Shown: in pieces, positions 32,999-41,477 of the stretch
How positions within the stretch are numbered: the stretch's first letter is position 1
Layout: the number at the start of each line of letters is the position of its first letter
DNA from: Lachnospiraceae bacterium
GTDB taxonomy: Bacteria; Bacillota; Clostridia; Lachnospirales; Lachnospiraceae
NCBI GenBank assembly: GCA_017620255.1
Contig: JAFZQU010000008.1
Coordinates: 1 to 46,545 of the forward strand
Length of the DNA stretch: 46,545 nucleotides
Reading direction: 5' to 3'
Position numbers and translations under genes: made by a program
The notes under the pieces: model-generated
The model's database searches: none
The model's input: only the letters and a program-made list of their open reading frames with translations
What the model was told of the DNA's origin: nothing

Positions 32999-35227
32999 AT
33001 GATCCTGGATTACCTGGACAGTATGGTGGAATTGACGGCAACGCTTGCGGCGTTGTCCATTTGCTTGTTCCATTATATCAGTCATAAAAGCAAAGAACTG
33101 GTCTACGTGATCGCGCTCTTCCTGTGCGGATTTATGAGCGGATATTACTGGACGGTCTATCTGCTCGTCGTCGGTAATACGCCAAATGTCTCCAACCTGT
33201 TCTATTACTTCGGCTGGAATGTCGGATACCTGATCCTGCTTTTGCTGATCTTACGGATCAAAAGCAGGGAAGAGAGAAGGTATTTCCATCCGCTGATGCT
33301 GCTGCCCATCCCGCTCAACATCTGGCAGCTTACGCTGTACCTTCCGTTTGGCGGCTCCCTGAACTCTGTCTATCAGGTCAGCATTCTGACGGCCGTTGCA
33401 GTCTTTAGCATCCAGAGCATTCTCTGGCAGTTCAAGCAGAAAGAACGGGATACGGGAAAATTGCGTCTTGCCGTGGCGATCCTTCTGTTCACGGTCTTTT
33501 CGTTTGCAATGTGGACCTTCTCCTGCTATGACTATCCGGTCTATTATCTGTATTATCCGGCCGCCGTTCTGCTCAGCCTCAATTATTTCTTTATCGTATA
33601 TGCCGCCATCCGCGCATTCACGCCGGCAGCAAGCCTGCGCCGCGACAAGCGGGAAGCGGCAGAGACAACAACCCTTCGACAGGACCTGAAGGGAGCGTCG
33701 GAGGAAGACATTTCCCTGGGTGCAAAGTACGCAAGGATCTTAAAGAGCATCTATCTGATCGCCCTGGTGGTCTGCTCGACCGGCGGTCTAATTCTTGGAA
33801 GATGGATCCGCAACACCCTCGAAACAGGCCTGGTTCCTGCGGAGGGAAGCAATATCTACGATATCATCATGGTCGTGCTCTTCATCATTTCCCTGTTTTT
33901 GACGGCCTTTGTCGTCGTGATCATCTTCATGGTCAACCTGATGGAAAAATCAATCGAGAACCAGCAGCTTCGGGAAGCCAGGCTCGTGGCCGACCGGGCC
34001 AACGAGGCCAAAAGCGAATTCCTTGCGAACATGTCGCATGAGATCCGCACGCCGATCAACGCCATCATGGGCATGAACGAGATCATCCTGCGCGAAAGCA
34101 CGCAGGCCGGTAACGACACGCCAAGCGATCCGAAAGAAGCAAGCGGCATCTTTCAGGAGATCACGGGCTATGCCGGAAACGTGGAAAGAGCCGGTAAGAA
34201 TCTGCTTGCGATCATCAACGATATCCTTGATTTTTCCAAGATAGAAGCAGGAAAACTGGAGCTTGCGAATGCGGAATACCGCTTCGGCGCGGTCTTAAAC
34301 GACGTCACCAACATGATCGCTTTTCCGGCGAAATCAAAAGGCCTTGTGTTCCGTGTCAGTGTCGCCAAAGCCATCCCTGACGGGCTTTACGGTGATGCGG
34401 TGCGGCTGCGCCAGATCATGACAAACCTTTTGAACAATGCGGTTAAGTATACGGAGACGGGAAGCGTGAAACTGTCCGTTTCGTGCGAGCCCAAAACAGG
34501 GTTTGAAAAAGGCGGGACGGTGCGGCTTGTCATCGCGGTATCCGACACAGGCGTCGGGATCCGTGAAGAGGAACTGAACAACCTGTTCAACAAGTTTGAG
34601 CGGGCGGATCTGGAACATAACAGCACGATCGAAGGCACGGGACTCGGACTTGCCATCACCAAGGAACTGCTTGACCTCATGGGCGGAACCATCAAGGTGG
34701 AGAGCGTTTACGGTGAAGGGTCGACCTTTACGGCGGTGATCCCCCAGCAGATCGTATCAACGGAACCCGTAGGCAATTACAGGGAAGAGATCGAACAGAA
34801 CGCACGCCCGACCAACGGTCAGGGTGCGCTCGTGGTTGCGCCGGGAGCAAAGATCCTGCTTGTGGATGATACGACCGTGAACCTGACGGTGGTCTCGGGA
34901 CTTCTGAAAAAATCAGGCATGCAGATCGATACCGCCAAGAGCGGAAAAGAAGCGGTACGCATGGCTGCGGATAAACCCTATGATATGATTTTGATGGATC
35001 AGCGTATGCCTGAAATGGACGGCACGCAGGCCCTGCATCTCATCCGTGAGCAGGCCGGTGGCGCCAATACCGGTACGCCTGTGATCTGCCTGACGGCGGA
35101 TGCCGTGGGCGGTGCCAGGGAAAAGTATATTGCGGAAGGCTTTACGGACTACCTGACAAAGCCCGTGGACGGCAGGTCGCTTAGGGAGATCCTCGTGAAA
35201 TACCTACCCAAAAACAGGATACAATAA
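32999..35227 (+). CDS. Hybrid sensor histidine kinase, 7TM type
   Basis: A 742-residue kinase with about seven membrane segments in residues 1-205, a soluble loop, two further membrane segments (about 245-265 and 287-315), then a short coil leading to phosphoacceptor MSHEIRTPINAIMG. ATPase motifs are QIMTNLLNNAVKYT, DTGVGI and GTGLGLAI. The C-terminal receiver shows VDD, LMDQRMPEMDG, LTADA and TKP. An AAGGAG site precedes the ATG. It resembles the two kinases at 25.3-29.1 kb but is longer by the extra membrane pair. No output regulator adjoins it, although a LytTR gene follows 73 bp downstream. Confidence 0.92.
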   Translation: MILDYLDSMVELTATLAALSICLFHYISHKSKELVYVIALFLCGFMSGYYWTVYLLVVGNTPNVSNLFYYFGWNVGYLILLLLILRIKSREERRYFHPLMLLPIPLNIWQLTLYLPFGGSLNSVYQVSILTAVAVFSIQSILWQFKQKERDTGKLRLAVAILLFTVFSFAMWTFSCYDYPVYYLYYPAAVLLSLNYFFIVYAAIRAFTPAASLRRDKREAAETTTLRQDLKGASEEDISLGAKYARILKSIYLIALVVCSTGGLILGRWIRNTLETGLVPAEGSNIYDIIMVVLFIISLFLTAFVVVIIFMVNLMEKSIENQQLREARLVADRANEAKSEFLANMSHEIRTPINAIMGMNEIILRESTQAGNDTPSDPKEASGIFQEITGYAGNVERAGKNLLAIINDILDFSKIEAGKLELANAEYRFGAVLNDVTNMIAFPAKSKGLVFRVSVAKAIPDGLYGDAVRLRQIMTNLLNNAVKYTETGSVKLSVSCEPKTGFEKGGTVRLVIAVSDTGVGIREEELNNLFNKFERADLEHNSTIEGTGLGLAITKELLDLMGGTIKVESVYGEGSTFTAVIPQQIVSTEPVGNYREEIEQNARPTNGQGALVVAPGAKILLVDDTTVNLTVVSGLLKKSGMQIDTAKSGKEAVRMAADKPYDMILMDQRMPEMDGTQALHLIREQAGGANTGTPVICLTADAVGGAREKYIAEGFTDYLTKPVDGRSLREILVKYLPKNRIQ

Positions 35228-35266
35228 CCTGTCACCTCTGATTTTCAACCTCTTAGCCAAATCCCC

Positions 35267-35300
35267 TTTTCACGCGGTTTTTTTGATGTATAATACAGCC
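35267..35300 (+). promoter_or_regulatory. Promoter of a probably leaderless LytTR gene
   Basis: TATAAT (35289-35294) ends 6 nt before the ATG at 35301, with TTTTCA (35267-35272) at 16 nt spacing. There is no Shine-Dalgarno sequence, so transcription should begin at or next to the start codon. Confidence 0.55.
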
Positions 35301-35756
35301 ATGAACAACTTGAAGGTCAAAATTGAGATCGACCCCGCGGCAACGGATTGTGAAGTCACGATCAGATGCGCGGGCGTCAACGAAGAAGTGGTGAGGATCC
35401 AGAAGCTGCTGTCCGAAAGTGCTGCAGAGCTCTCGCACATCAGTTTCTATAAAGAGGACTCCGAGTATTTCCTGCCGCTTGGCGAGATCTTGTTTTTCGA
35501 AACGGATGGCGGTCTGATCAGGGCCCATACCGCAACGGACGAATTCGAGACAAAATACAAGCTGTACGAGCTGGAGGAAAGACTTCCGTCCTATTTCTTA
35601 AGGATCTCCAAATCCACGATCCTCAATACCCACAAACTCTATTCCATCACCAAAAACCTGGCGGGTGCCAGCAAGGTGGAGTTTCAGGGGACCTACAAAA
35701 CGGTATATTGTTCGCGAAACTACTATAAAGCACTGAAAGAAATACTGGCGCCCTGA
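35301..35756 (+). CDS. LytTR-family DNA-binding regulator
   Basis: A 151-residue protein with a free-standing LytTR DNA-binding domain in residues about 48-148 (PLGEILFFETDGG, YKLYELEERLPSYFLRISKSTILNTHKL, and the C-terminal RNYYKALKEIL). The first 45 residues form a small domain without a receiver, so it is not a two-component response regulator. It precedes a LiaF-like membrane protein by 22 bp, a pairing often seen in Firmicutes, where the regulator controls the membrane partner and envelope stress genes. The start at 35301 is the ATG right after the -10 element. Confidence 0.9.
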   Translation: MNNLKVKIEIDPAATDCEVTIRCAGVNEEVVRIQKLLSESAAELSHISFYKEDSEYFLPLGEILFFETDGGLIRAHTATDEFETKYKLYELEERLPSYFLRISKSTILNTHKLYSITKNLAGASKVEFQGTYKTVYCSRNYYKALKEILAP

Positions 35757-35778
35757 CGCGTCATAGAGGAGAGATAAG

Positions 35779-36531
35779 ATGAACAGAAAAAGAAATGTGT
35801 TATACGCGATCCTGCTGATCGTACTGGCTGTATGCCTCATTCTTTGGAAACTCAACGTATTTAACCTGCCGGCCTCGGTCGCCGGTGTCAGCACCTGGGG
35901 CCTGATCGTATCCGTGATCATGCTGCTCATCATCATTCACAGTGTCCTGGACCTGAATTTTGCAGGGGTTTTCATTCCCCTTGCGGTGATCGGCATCGTG
36001 TTTGACAAACCGCTCGGCATCACGGCCATTTCACCGGGGATCCTGATCATTTCCGCGGTCTTGCTCACGATCGCGTTTGAGATGCTTTTTTCAAAGCACA
36101 AACATTTCCGCCGCCACCGTTTCCACGGCGAAGAGGAAGAAAATGCATTCCGCTCGGAGAAATATTTCGAAAGCACCAGCGTGGATGATGAGATGGGACA
36201 TATCGTGCACACGGCAAAATTCGGTTCCGCGACCAAATATGTGCGCACTTCGAACCTGATCAGCGCGGATCTGTCCACCCAGTTCGGTGAGATGAGCGTT
36301 TTCTTTGACGGGGCACAGGCACCCGGCGGACGTGTGAACATTCACAGTCAGGTATCGTTTGGCGAGATGGACCTCTATATTCCGAAAGACTGGCATGTGG
36401 AGAACAGGGTTTCCGTCACGCTCGGTCACTGTGATGACCGCTGCAGGAACGATGAGACGCCTGAGCGCACCGTAACCTGCGTGATTGACGGCAGCGTAGC
36501 GTTTGGCGAATTGAAACTGATCAGAGTATAA
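35779..36531 (+). CDS. LiaF-like membrane protein (cell-wall stress response type)
   Basis: A 250-residue protein. Residues 1-100 hold four hydrophobic segments (VLYAILLIVLAVCLILW, WGLIVSVIMLLIII, FAGVFIPLAVIGIVF, GILIISAVLLTIAFEML) as in LiaF/DUF5668 proteins. A His/Arg-rich linker (KHKHFRRHRFHGEEEE) follows, then a beta-rich C-terminal domain with repeated F-G-x-M/A patterns (AKFGSATKYV, TQFGEMSVFFDGA, VSFGEMDLYIP, VAFGELKLI). GAGGAGA precedes the ATG. It forms an operon with the LytTR gene and probably modulates it at the membrane. Confidence 0.85.
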   Translation: MNRKRNVLYAILLIVLAVCLILWKLNVFNLPASVAGVSTWGLIVSVIMLLIIIHSVLDLNFAGVFIPLAVIGIVFDKPLGITAISPGILIISAVLLTIAFEMLFSKHKHFRRHRFHGEEEENAFRSEKYFESTSVDDEMGHIVHTAKFGSATKYVRTSNLISADLSTQFGEMSVFFDGAQAPGGRVNIHSQVSFGEMDLYIPKDWHVENRVSVTLGHCDDRCRNDETPERTVTCVIDGSVAFGELKLIRV

Positions 36532-36538
36532 GAAAAAA

Positions 36539-37927
36539 TCATTCCCCCGCCGCTTCTGCATCCAGGATCCGCTGATGCAGATCGCGCCAGAACGGAATAA
36601 AACAGATGATCGCGACGGTCATGGAAACTATGTCGGCGATGGGCGTTGCCCATGCGATCCCGGTGATACCAACGAGATGGTTCATCAGGAACATCGCAGG
36701 TACGTCCACGCCGCCTTTTCTTAATACGGAAAGAATGAGCGGCGTCATCTTCCGGCCCGTGGACTGGAACATCGTGATGATGACCATGGAAACGGGGATG
36801 AAAGGACCCGTCACACAGATGATGCGCTGGAACAGACTGCCGTAAACGACGGTCTTCTGGTCGTTGATGAACGCCCTTACGATCATCGGTGCCTGTGTCA
36901 GCAGGAAAGCCGTGCTGACAACGGCAATGGCAATGCTGATGACAACGGTGGTCTTTACCGCGGACATCATGCGTTTGTAGTTTTTGGAAGAATAGTTGTA
37001 GCCGATCAGCGGGATCACACCCTGCGACATACCGGTCGCCACGGCGTAGGTCAGAAGGTCGACTTTCTTGGCGATCCCGATCCCTGCGACCGCCGCATTG
37101 CTGTAAGAAGACATCAGGCGGTTCATGAAGATGTTGGAAAGAACGCCCGAGAGATTCATGACGGCGCTCGGCAGCCCGACAAGCATGATCTCGGAAGGCA
37201 GCCCGCTACGCAGTGTGAAATATCGCGGATGCATGGACAGCACCATATGCGCGCGTTTCCGGTAGATCAGAATGATAAAATACAGGGTAGCTGCGATGTT
37301 TGACAGCAGGGTTGCGACCGCAGCGCCCGTGATCTCCATATGCAGACCGGAAATGAAGAGCGGATCCAGCAGGATGTTCAGGATCCCGCCCATGGCCACG
37401 CCAAAGCTGGCCTGTTTGGAATAACCTTCCGCCCTGACCAGATGCGCAAACGTACCGCTTAAGACTGTCGGGATCGCACCGCAGGTGATCACCCAGAGTG
37501 AATACCGGTTGCAAAGATCGATCGTTGCCTTGTCGGCTCCCACCAGAGGGAAAAGACGGAACCGGAAAAGATACACCAGAACACCATAGAGAAGTGCGAT
37601 AAAGCCGCCCGCCCAGATACTGAACGCGGAGGCTTTTTTTGCCTGTTCCGTATCACCCTTCCCGAGCGAGCGGGAGATCAGGCTGGCGCCGCCGATGCCG
37701 AACAGGTTAGCCATGCCGGTGAGCAGCATGAAAACAGGCAGGCAGATCGAAGTTGCCGCCACCTGATCCGGATCACCGACCTGCCCGATAAAGTAGGTGT
37801 CGGCCATATTGTATACGACTGTGATCAGCTGGCTGATGACAGTGGGGATCTCCAAAGCAAGCACGGCCTTTAAGACCGGCGCGGATTCAAACAGTTGTTT
37901 CTTATCTTCATTGACGAATGTTTTCAT
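36539..37927 (-). CDS. MATE-family multidrug/Na+ efflux transporter
   Basis: A 462-residue protein with twelve hydrophobic segments and family motifs (PTVISQLITVVYNMADTYFI, GIGGASLISRSLGKGD, GVIPLIGYNYSSKN), a cation-coupled exporter of the MATE family (MepA/DinF type). The start at 37927 (MKTFVNEDKK) was chosen because it gives the normal N-terminus; the open frame continues to 38053 without one. No Shine-Dalgarno sequence lies upstream, but TTGACA (37959-37964, minus strand) does. It converges with the LiaF-like gene, only 7 bp apart, with no visible terminator. Confidence 0.92.
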   Translation of the reverse strand: MKTFVNEDKKQLFESAPVLKAVLALEIPTVISQLITVVYNMADTYFIGQVGDPDQVAATSICLPVFMLLTGMANLFGIGGASLISRSLGKGDTEQAKKASAFSIWAGGFIALLYGVLVYLFRFRLFPLVGADKATIDLCNRYSLWVITCGAIPTVLSGTFAHLVRAEGYSKQASFGVAMGGILNILLDPLFISGLHMEITGAAVATLLSNIAATLYFIILIYRKRAHMVLSMHPRYFTLRSGLPSEIMLVGLPSAVMNLSGVLSNIFMNRLMSSYSNAAVAGIGIAKKVDLLTYAVATGMSQGVIPLIGYNYSSKNYKRMMSAVKTTVVISIAIAVVSTAFLLTQAPMIVRAFINDQKTVVYGSLFQRIICVTGPFIPVSMVIITMFQSTGRKMTPLILSVLRKGGVDVPAMFLMNHLVGITGIAWATPIADIVSMTVAIICFIPFWRDLHQRILDAEAAGE

Positions 37928-38058
37928 ATTAAAAGTTTTAATCTGTATTGATGCGGCTGTCAAGTTTGTGACAGCCCATCCGGCGCCTGCGGTCCGCACA
38001 TTGAATCCGGGGAGCGTCATACGGTATAATGTGTATGGTATATGAAGGTTCACTCCAT

Positions 38059-38359
38059 TTTACATGTAGTTTTAGAAGGAAATCGCTGAGCGATTACGTG
38101 TAAAAATCCGATAGCCGGCAATTTCACACGTAGTTTTAGAAGGAAATCGCTGAGCGACTACGTGAAAAAACCCGATAGCCGACCATTTTACACGTAGTGT
38201 CAAGCTGAAAATAAGAAATAACTACGTGTGAAATCATGGATTCCGTCAAATCTACACGTAGTCGATCAGAAAAATGGTCAGAATACTACGTGTAAAAAAT
38301 GCAAAAAGCCGGATCTTACACGTAAGCAGGAAATAAGATCAGAAGCAGCCATGTGAAAA
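38059..38359. repeat. Family C inverted-repeat array, five elements (C1)
   Basis: Elements start at 38059, 38123, 38187, 38251 and 38315, a constant 64 bp. Each is an arm like TTTACACGTAG, 24 nt, then an arm like CTACGTGTAAA (46 nt in all; the fifth is degenerate with 23 nt), separated by 18-nt spacers. Interiors of elements one and two are almost identical; those of three to five are unrelated. The array fills most of the 496-bp gap between the MATE and hydrolase genes. Confidence 0.9.
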
Positions 38360-38423
38360 GGAATACATTTAACATATAGAATATAGAATATAGAATATGC
38401 AAGGATAAGGGAGGCTTGTTTCC

Positions 38424-39227
38424 ATGCAGATCACGATCGAAAAGGTTCATACGGAGACATTTTCCATGCCGTTTTTCCGCTTCGGACACGGTAACAGGAC
38501 GCTTGTGATGTTACCGGGGCTAAGTGTGCAGAGCGTGATGGGCGCGGCGTCTGCCGTGGAAAGCGCCTACAAAATACTGGAGGATGATTTTACCGTTTAT
38601 CTGTTTGAATACCGCGAAGAACTGCCGTACCCTTACAGTATCCGGGACATGGCAAAGGACGCAGCCACGGCGATGCAGACGCTGGGGCTTTCCGATGTCT
38701 GCCTGTTTGGCGTATCTCTTGGCGGCATGGTTGCCATGGAAGTCGCGCTCCTTTATCCGGAACTGGTAAAAACCATGGTGCTTGGGTCCACATCGGCCAA
38801 TGTAGAGGGACGGTATAGCGTTCTGGAACACTGGATCAGGCTTGCAAAGCAGAATGATGCAACGGGACTGTATCTTGACTTCGGGGAAAAAGTCTATCCG
38901 CCCGCCGTATTTAAACAGTGCCGTGACATGCTGGTCTCTGCCGCGGAAACGGTTACGGAAGAGGAACTCGCGCATTTTGTCGTGTTGGCGGAAGGAGCGC
39001 ACGGATTTAACGTGCTCGATGAGCTGGACGGGATCCATTGCCCGGTCCTGACGATCGGTGACAAAACGGACGCGGTGCTTGGCAAAGAGGCATCCGAAAA
39101 GATCGCGGAAAAACTGAAAGACAAGCCCGGCTGCAGTCTGTACATGTATGACGGATACGGGCATGCGGCCTACGATACGGCACCGGATTACAAAGAAAGG
39201 ATTCGGGAGTTCTTTTGTAAGTACTGA
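38424..39227 (+). CDS. Alpha/beta-fold hydrolase
   Basis: A 267-residue cytoplasmic hydrolase with the full catalytic set: nucleophile elbow GVSLGG (Ser about 97), Asp in GDKTDAVLG (about 212) and His in GYGHAAYD (about 243); the early LPGLSVQS provides the oxyanion hole. The length matches simple esterase/lipase-like members. A GGGAGG site lies upstream. It heads a run of three plus-strand genes with pgeF and surE; the substrate is unknown. Confidence 0.85.
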   Translation: MQITIEKVHTETFSMPFFRFGHGNRTLVMLPGLSVQSVMGAASAVESAYKILEDDFTVYLFEYREELPYPYSIRDMAKDAATAMQTLGLSDVCLFGVSLGGMVAMEVALLYPELVKTMVLGSTSANVEGRYSVLEHWIRLAKQNDATGLYLDFGEKVYPPAVFKQCRDMLVSAAETVTEEELAHFVVLAEGAHGFNVLDELDGIHCPVLTIGDKTDAVLGKEASEKIAEKLKDKPGCSLYMYDGYGHAAYDTAPDYKERIREFFCKY

Positions 39228-39272
39228 CGGCGGTGCGGATCCGGTGACCTGTTTTGAAGAAGGGGCAACAGT

Positions 39273-40079
39273 ATGGCTGTAGAAGATAAGAGCGTAAAAA
39301 GTGCATATGAGAAAGTTGAGCCGGTAAGATCAGCACTGATCCGCTGTCCGCACGGGTTCTCGACGAGGACCGGCGGCGTGAGCGAGGGGATCTATGCTTC
39401 GCTGAATCTTGGCATGAACCGCGGCGACGATCCGGAAAAGGTCAGGGAAAACTTCCGCAGATTCCTGGATGCCTGCGGGATCAGGGAAACTGCGTTTGTC
39501 TGCGGGAAGCAGGTACATGAAAATCACGTGATGACGGTTGGCAGGGAACACGCCGGAGAACCCTACGGCTACGAGGAACTTTTCGTCGCGGACGGATACG
39601 TGACGGCGGAAAAGAACGTGCCGCTTGTGATCTTTACGGCGGATTGTATTCCGCTGCTGATGGCGGACGAACAGGCGGGTGTTGTGGCTGCGGTGCACAG
39701 CGGCTGGCGGAGCACCGTCCTTGATATCGAGAAAAATGCGGTAGAGGCCATGACGGCGCTTGGCGCCAAGCGGGAAAACATCAAAGCCTGTATCGGGCCT
39801 GCGATCGGGCAGTGCTGTTTTGAAGTGGGGCCTGAGGTCATCGAAGGCGTGGATGCGCTGCTTGACGGCAACGCAGCAGACCTTTACAGGGGCAAGGCAA
39901 ACGGAAAATTCATGCTGGACTTAAAAGGCGTTGTGAAGCGCAGCATGATCAGAACCGGGCTTCTCGAACACAATATTGATGTGATCGCTGACTGCACGAT
40001 GTGCATGCCGGAAAAATACTGGTCGCACCGCATGATCGGAAGCGGGCGCGGAAGCCAGGCGGCCGTGATCATGTTGTAG
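39273..40079 (+). CDS. pgeF: Peptidoglycan editing factor PgeF (YfiH/laccase-domain family)
   Basis: A 268-residue member of the multicopper-polyphenol-oxidase-like (DUF152/YfiH) family, now known to remove misplaced serine from UDP-MurNAc peptides or to act on purine nucleosides. Marks include HGFSTRTGGVSEGIYASLNLG, QVHENHV (metal His), TADCIPLL (Cys) and VAAVHSGWRST (His), plus IGPAIGQCCFEVG and the closing GSGRGSQA. The ATG at 39273 follows AGAAGGGG. The next small gene starts 105 bp further on from its own promoter. Confidence 0.92.
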   Translation: MAVEDKSVKSAYEKVEPVRSALIRCPHGFSTRTGGVSEGIYASLNLGMNRGDDPEKVRENFRRFLDACGIRETAFVCGKQVHENHVMTVGREHAGEPYGYEELFVADGYVTAEKNVPLVIFTADCIPLLMADEQAGVVAAVHSGWRSTVLDIEKNAVEAMTALGAKRENIKACIGPAIGQCCFEVGPEVIEGVDALLDGNAADLYRGKANGKFMLDLKGVVKRSMIRTGLLEHNIDVIADCTMCMPEKYWSHRMIGSGRGSQAAVIML

Positions 40080-40112
40080 AAACAGTTTGGTGAAAAGAAA
40101 AAATTATTTAGG

Positions 40113-40141
40113 TTTCAGATAAGGAGGAAGCGTGCTATAAT
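40113..40141 (+). promoter_or_regulatory. Candidate promoter of the small gene/surE operon
   Basis: TATAAT (40136-40141) is a consensus -10; TTTCAG (40113-40118) at 17 nt is a weak -35. It lies 43 bp before the start at 40185. An AAGGAGGAAG upstream of it at 40121-40130 has no following gene. Confidence 0.5.
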
Positions 40142-40184
40142 AAATTTGCAGGGCAGTAAATGCACTGCAAGGTGGGAGGAGAGT

Positions 40185-40358
40185 ATGAGTAATCAGGACA
40201 AAAGAGCTGTGGAATCCATGTGCAGGTGCGGACTTGATTTTGACGGAGTCTGTGCCTGTTTTTCTTCATTCCCGAAGGAGGACATCCTGGAGATCTACAC
40301 GCGGATCCAGAAATATCTGCCGAAGCGCAGGGAAAATTCCACAAAGGGTAACGCATGA
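40185..40358 (+). CDS. Small Cys-containing protein, unknown function
   Basis: A 57-residue protein with CRCGLDFDGVCACF (three or four Cys near residue 12-24), then a short helix (EDILEIYTRIQKYL) and a basic tail. GGGAGGAG lies just before the ATG, and the gene overlaps surE by ATGA, so it is very likely translated. The cysteine cluster could bind a metal; no family was recognised. Confidence 0.75.
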   Translation: MSNQDKRAVESMCRCGLDFDGVCACFSSFPKEDILEIYTRIQKYLPKRRENSTKGNA

Positions 40359-41065
40359 GAATTCTTTTAACGAATGATGACGGGATCGGTGCAGACGGGC
40401 TGGTCCGGCTTGCAGCGGCCGCAAAGGCTTTGGGTGAAGTCTATGTGGTGGCGCCGGATGTCCAGCGAAGCGCTGCTTCCCATAGTGTGACACTCAGGCA
40501 TCCGGTGGAAGCCTGGGAGGTTGATTTTCCCGTAGAAAATGTACATGCGTATGCAACGACCGGTCTGCCGGCTGACTGCGTGCGGGTTGGCGTGCTGAAC
40601 ATCATGCGCGGCAAGGTTGACCATGTTTTCACGGGGATCAATGACGGGTACAATGTCGCGACGGACCTGCAGTATTCTGCCACGGCCGGGGCGGCTTTTG
40701 AAGCGTCTTTTCAGAAGATCCATACGATCGCTTTTTCCGAGGACAAGGCAACGAGGCACGCGGTCACGGACCGGTACCTGTTTGAGATCATGCAGAATCT
40801 GCTGGATAAGCCACTCGGATACGGGCAGATCTGGAATGTGAATTTCCCAAGCTGCGAACTATCCGACTGCAAAGGCGTTCTCTACGACCGCACAGTCTCG
40901 CGCGACGAATTCTATACGGACCGCTACACCGAGACAAAGCTGCCAAACGGGCGCATGTCCTACATGGTGGACGGGCGGCGGATCTTTTCCGGCACCGAAG
41001 GGACGGACCTGCACGCCGTGATAAACAATTATGTGTCCGTCGGGATCGCAACGAATATATCATAA
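40355..41065 (+). CDS. surE: 5'-nucleotidase SurE
   Basis: A 236-residue metal-dependent nucleotidase acting on nucleoside monophosphates. The N-terminus MRILLTNDDGIGADGL gives the two metal-binding Asp residues (8 and 9), ASHSVTL the metal-binding Ser, and FTGINDGYNV the Asn/Asp ligand. Length is within the family range (about 230-260). It is translationally coupled to the small gene before it and is followed by a strong terminator. Confidence 0.95.
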   Translation: MRILLTNDDGIGADGLVRLAAAAKALGEVYVVAPDVQRSAASHSVTLRHPVEAWEVDFPVENVHAYATTGLPADCVRVGVLNIMRGKVDHVFTGINDGYNVATDLQYSATAGAAFEASFQKIHTIAFSEDKATRHAVTDRYLFEIMQNLLDKPLGYGQIWNVNFPSCELSDCKGVLYDRTVSRDEFYTDRYTETKLPNGRMSYMVDGRRIFSGTEGTDLHAVINNYVSVGIATNIS

Positions 41066-41070
41066 AAAAT

Positions 41071-41097
41071 GAGGTCACCTCAGAAGGTGACCTCTTT
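41071..41097. terminator. Bidirectional terminator after surE
   Basis: GAGGTCACCT (41071-41080) and AGGTGACCTC (41085-41094) form a perfect 10-bp stem with a CAGA loop, flanked by AAAAAAT on the left and TTTCATTATTTTATTT on the right. It serves surE and the minus-strand gene ending at 41119. Confidence 0.92.
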
Positions 41098-41118
41098 CAT
41101 TATTTTATTTCTGTGATC

Positions 41119-41376
41119 TTACAGGCTGGGATCCTTCAGAACATGAAGCAGATCCTCAAGCGGAACATCCTTGAAGTATGCTTCCGGATTCGGGCCCGTG
41201 TAACTCCACTTGTTACGGAACACCTGCCACTGTGCAGCAGTAAAGGTGTAGCTCTTACCGTTCTTGTCGGTGAAATAAACGTTTCCTGCCTGATCGGTAG
41301 GAAAACCGGCGTCGGTCGCACCACCACTTACTTTTGTGAGTTCGTCATCGTTTAATAAATTCTTCTGATCAGCCAT
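41119..41376 (-). CDS. Double-glycine-leader secreted peptide precursor
   Basis: An 85-residue peptide. The first 19 residues, MADQKNLLNDDELTKVSGG, form a bacteriocin-type leader with the E-L-x-x-V-x-G-G cleavage motif used by peptidase-containing ABC exporters. The remaining 66 residues are acidic and aromatic (TDAGFPTDQAGNVYFTD, WQVFRNKWSY) with no Cys, so this is not a lanthipeptide core. AAAAGGAGAGG is a strong ribosome binding site. No exporter, maturation enzyme or immunity gene adjoins it, so export must rely on genes elsewhere. It could be a class II bacteriocin-like, signalling or RiPP-type peptide. Confidence 0.8.
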   Translation of the reverse strand: MADQKNLLNDDELTKVSGGATDAGFPTDQAGNVYFTDKNGKSYTFTAAQWQVFRNKWSYTGPNPEAYFKDVPLEDLLHVLKDPSL

Positions 41377-41477
41377 GATTCCTCTCCTTTTTATATGCTA
41401 TGTGTTTGGCCACGAACGGCTCTATTTATTTATACGAAAAAATCGGAAAAAAGACAACTTTTTTTTCAATCATTCGA

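Noticed and set aside
37928-37964. Leaderless start for the MATE gene
   Set aside because: TTGACA is present on the minus strand and no ribosome binding site is visible, but the -10 is poor (TTAAAA or TAAAAC), so the start point cannot be placed.
38059-38359. CRISPR array (regular 64-bp period, alternating constant and variable parts)
   Set aside because: The conserved parts are 11-nt inverted arms rather than direct repeats of 25-37 nt, both the 24-nt interiors and 18-nt spacers vary, two interiors are identical, and no cas gene is present in the window.
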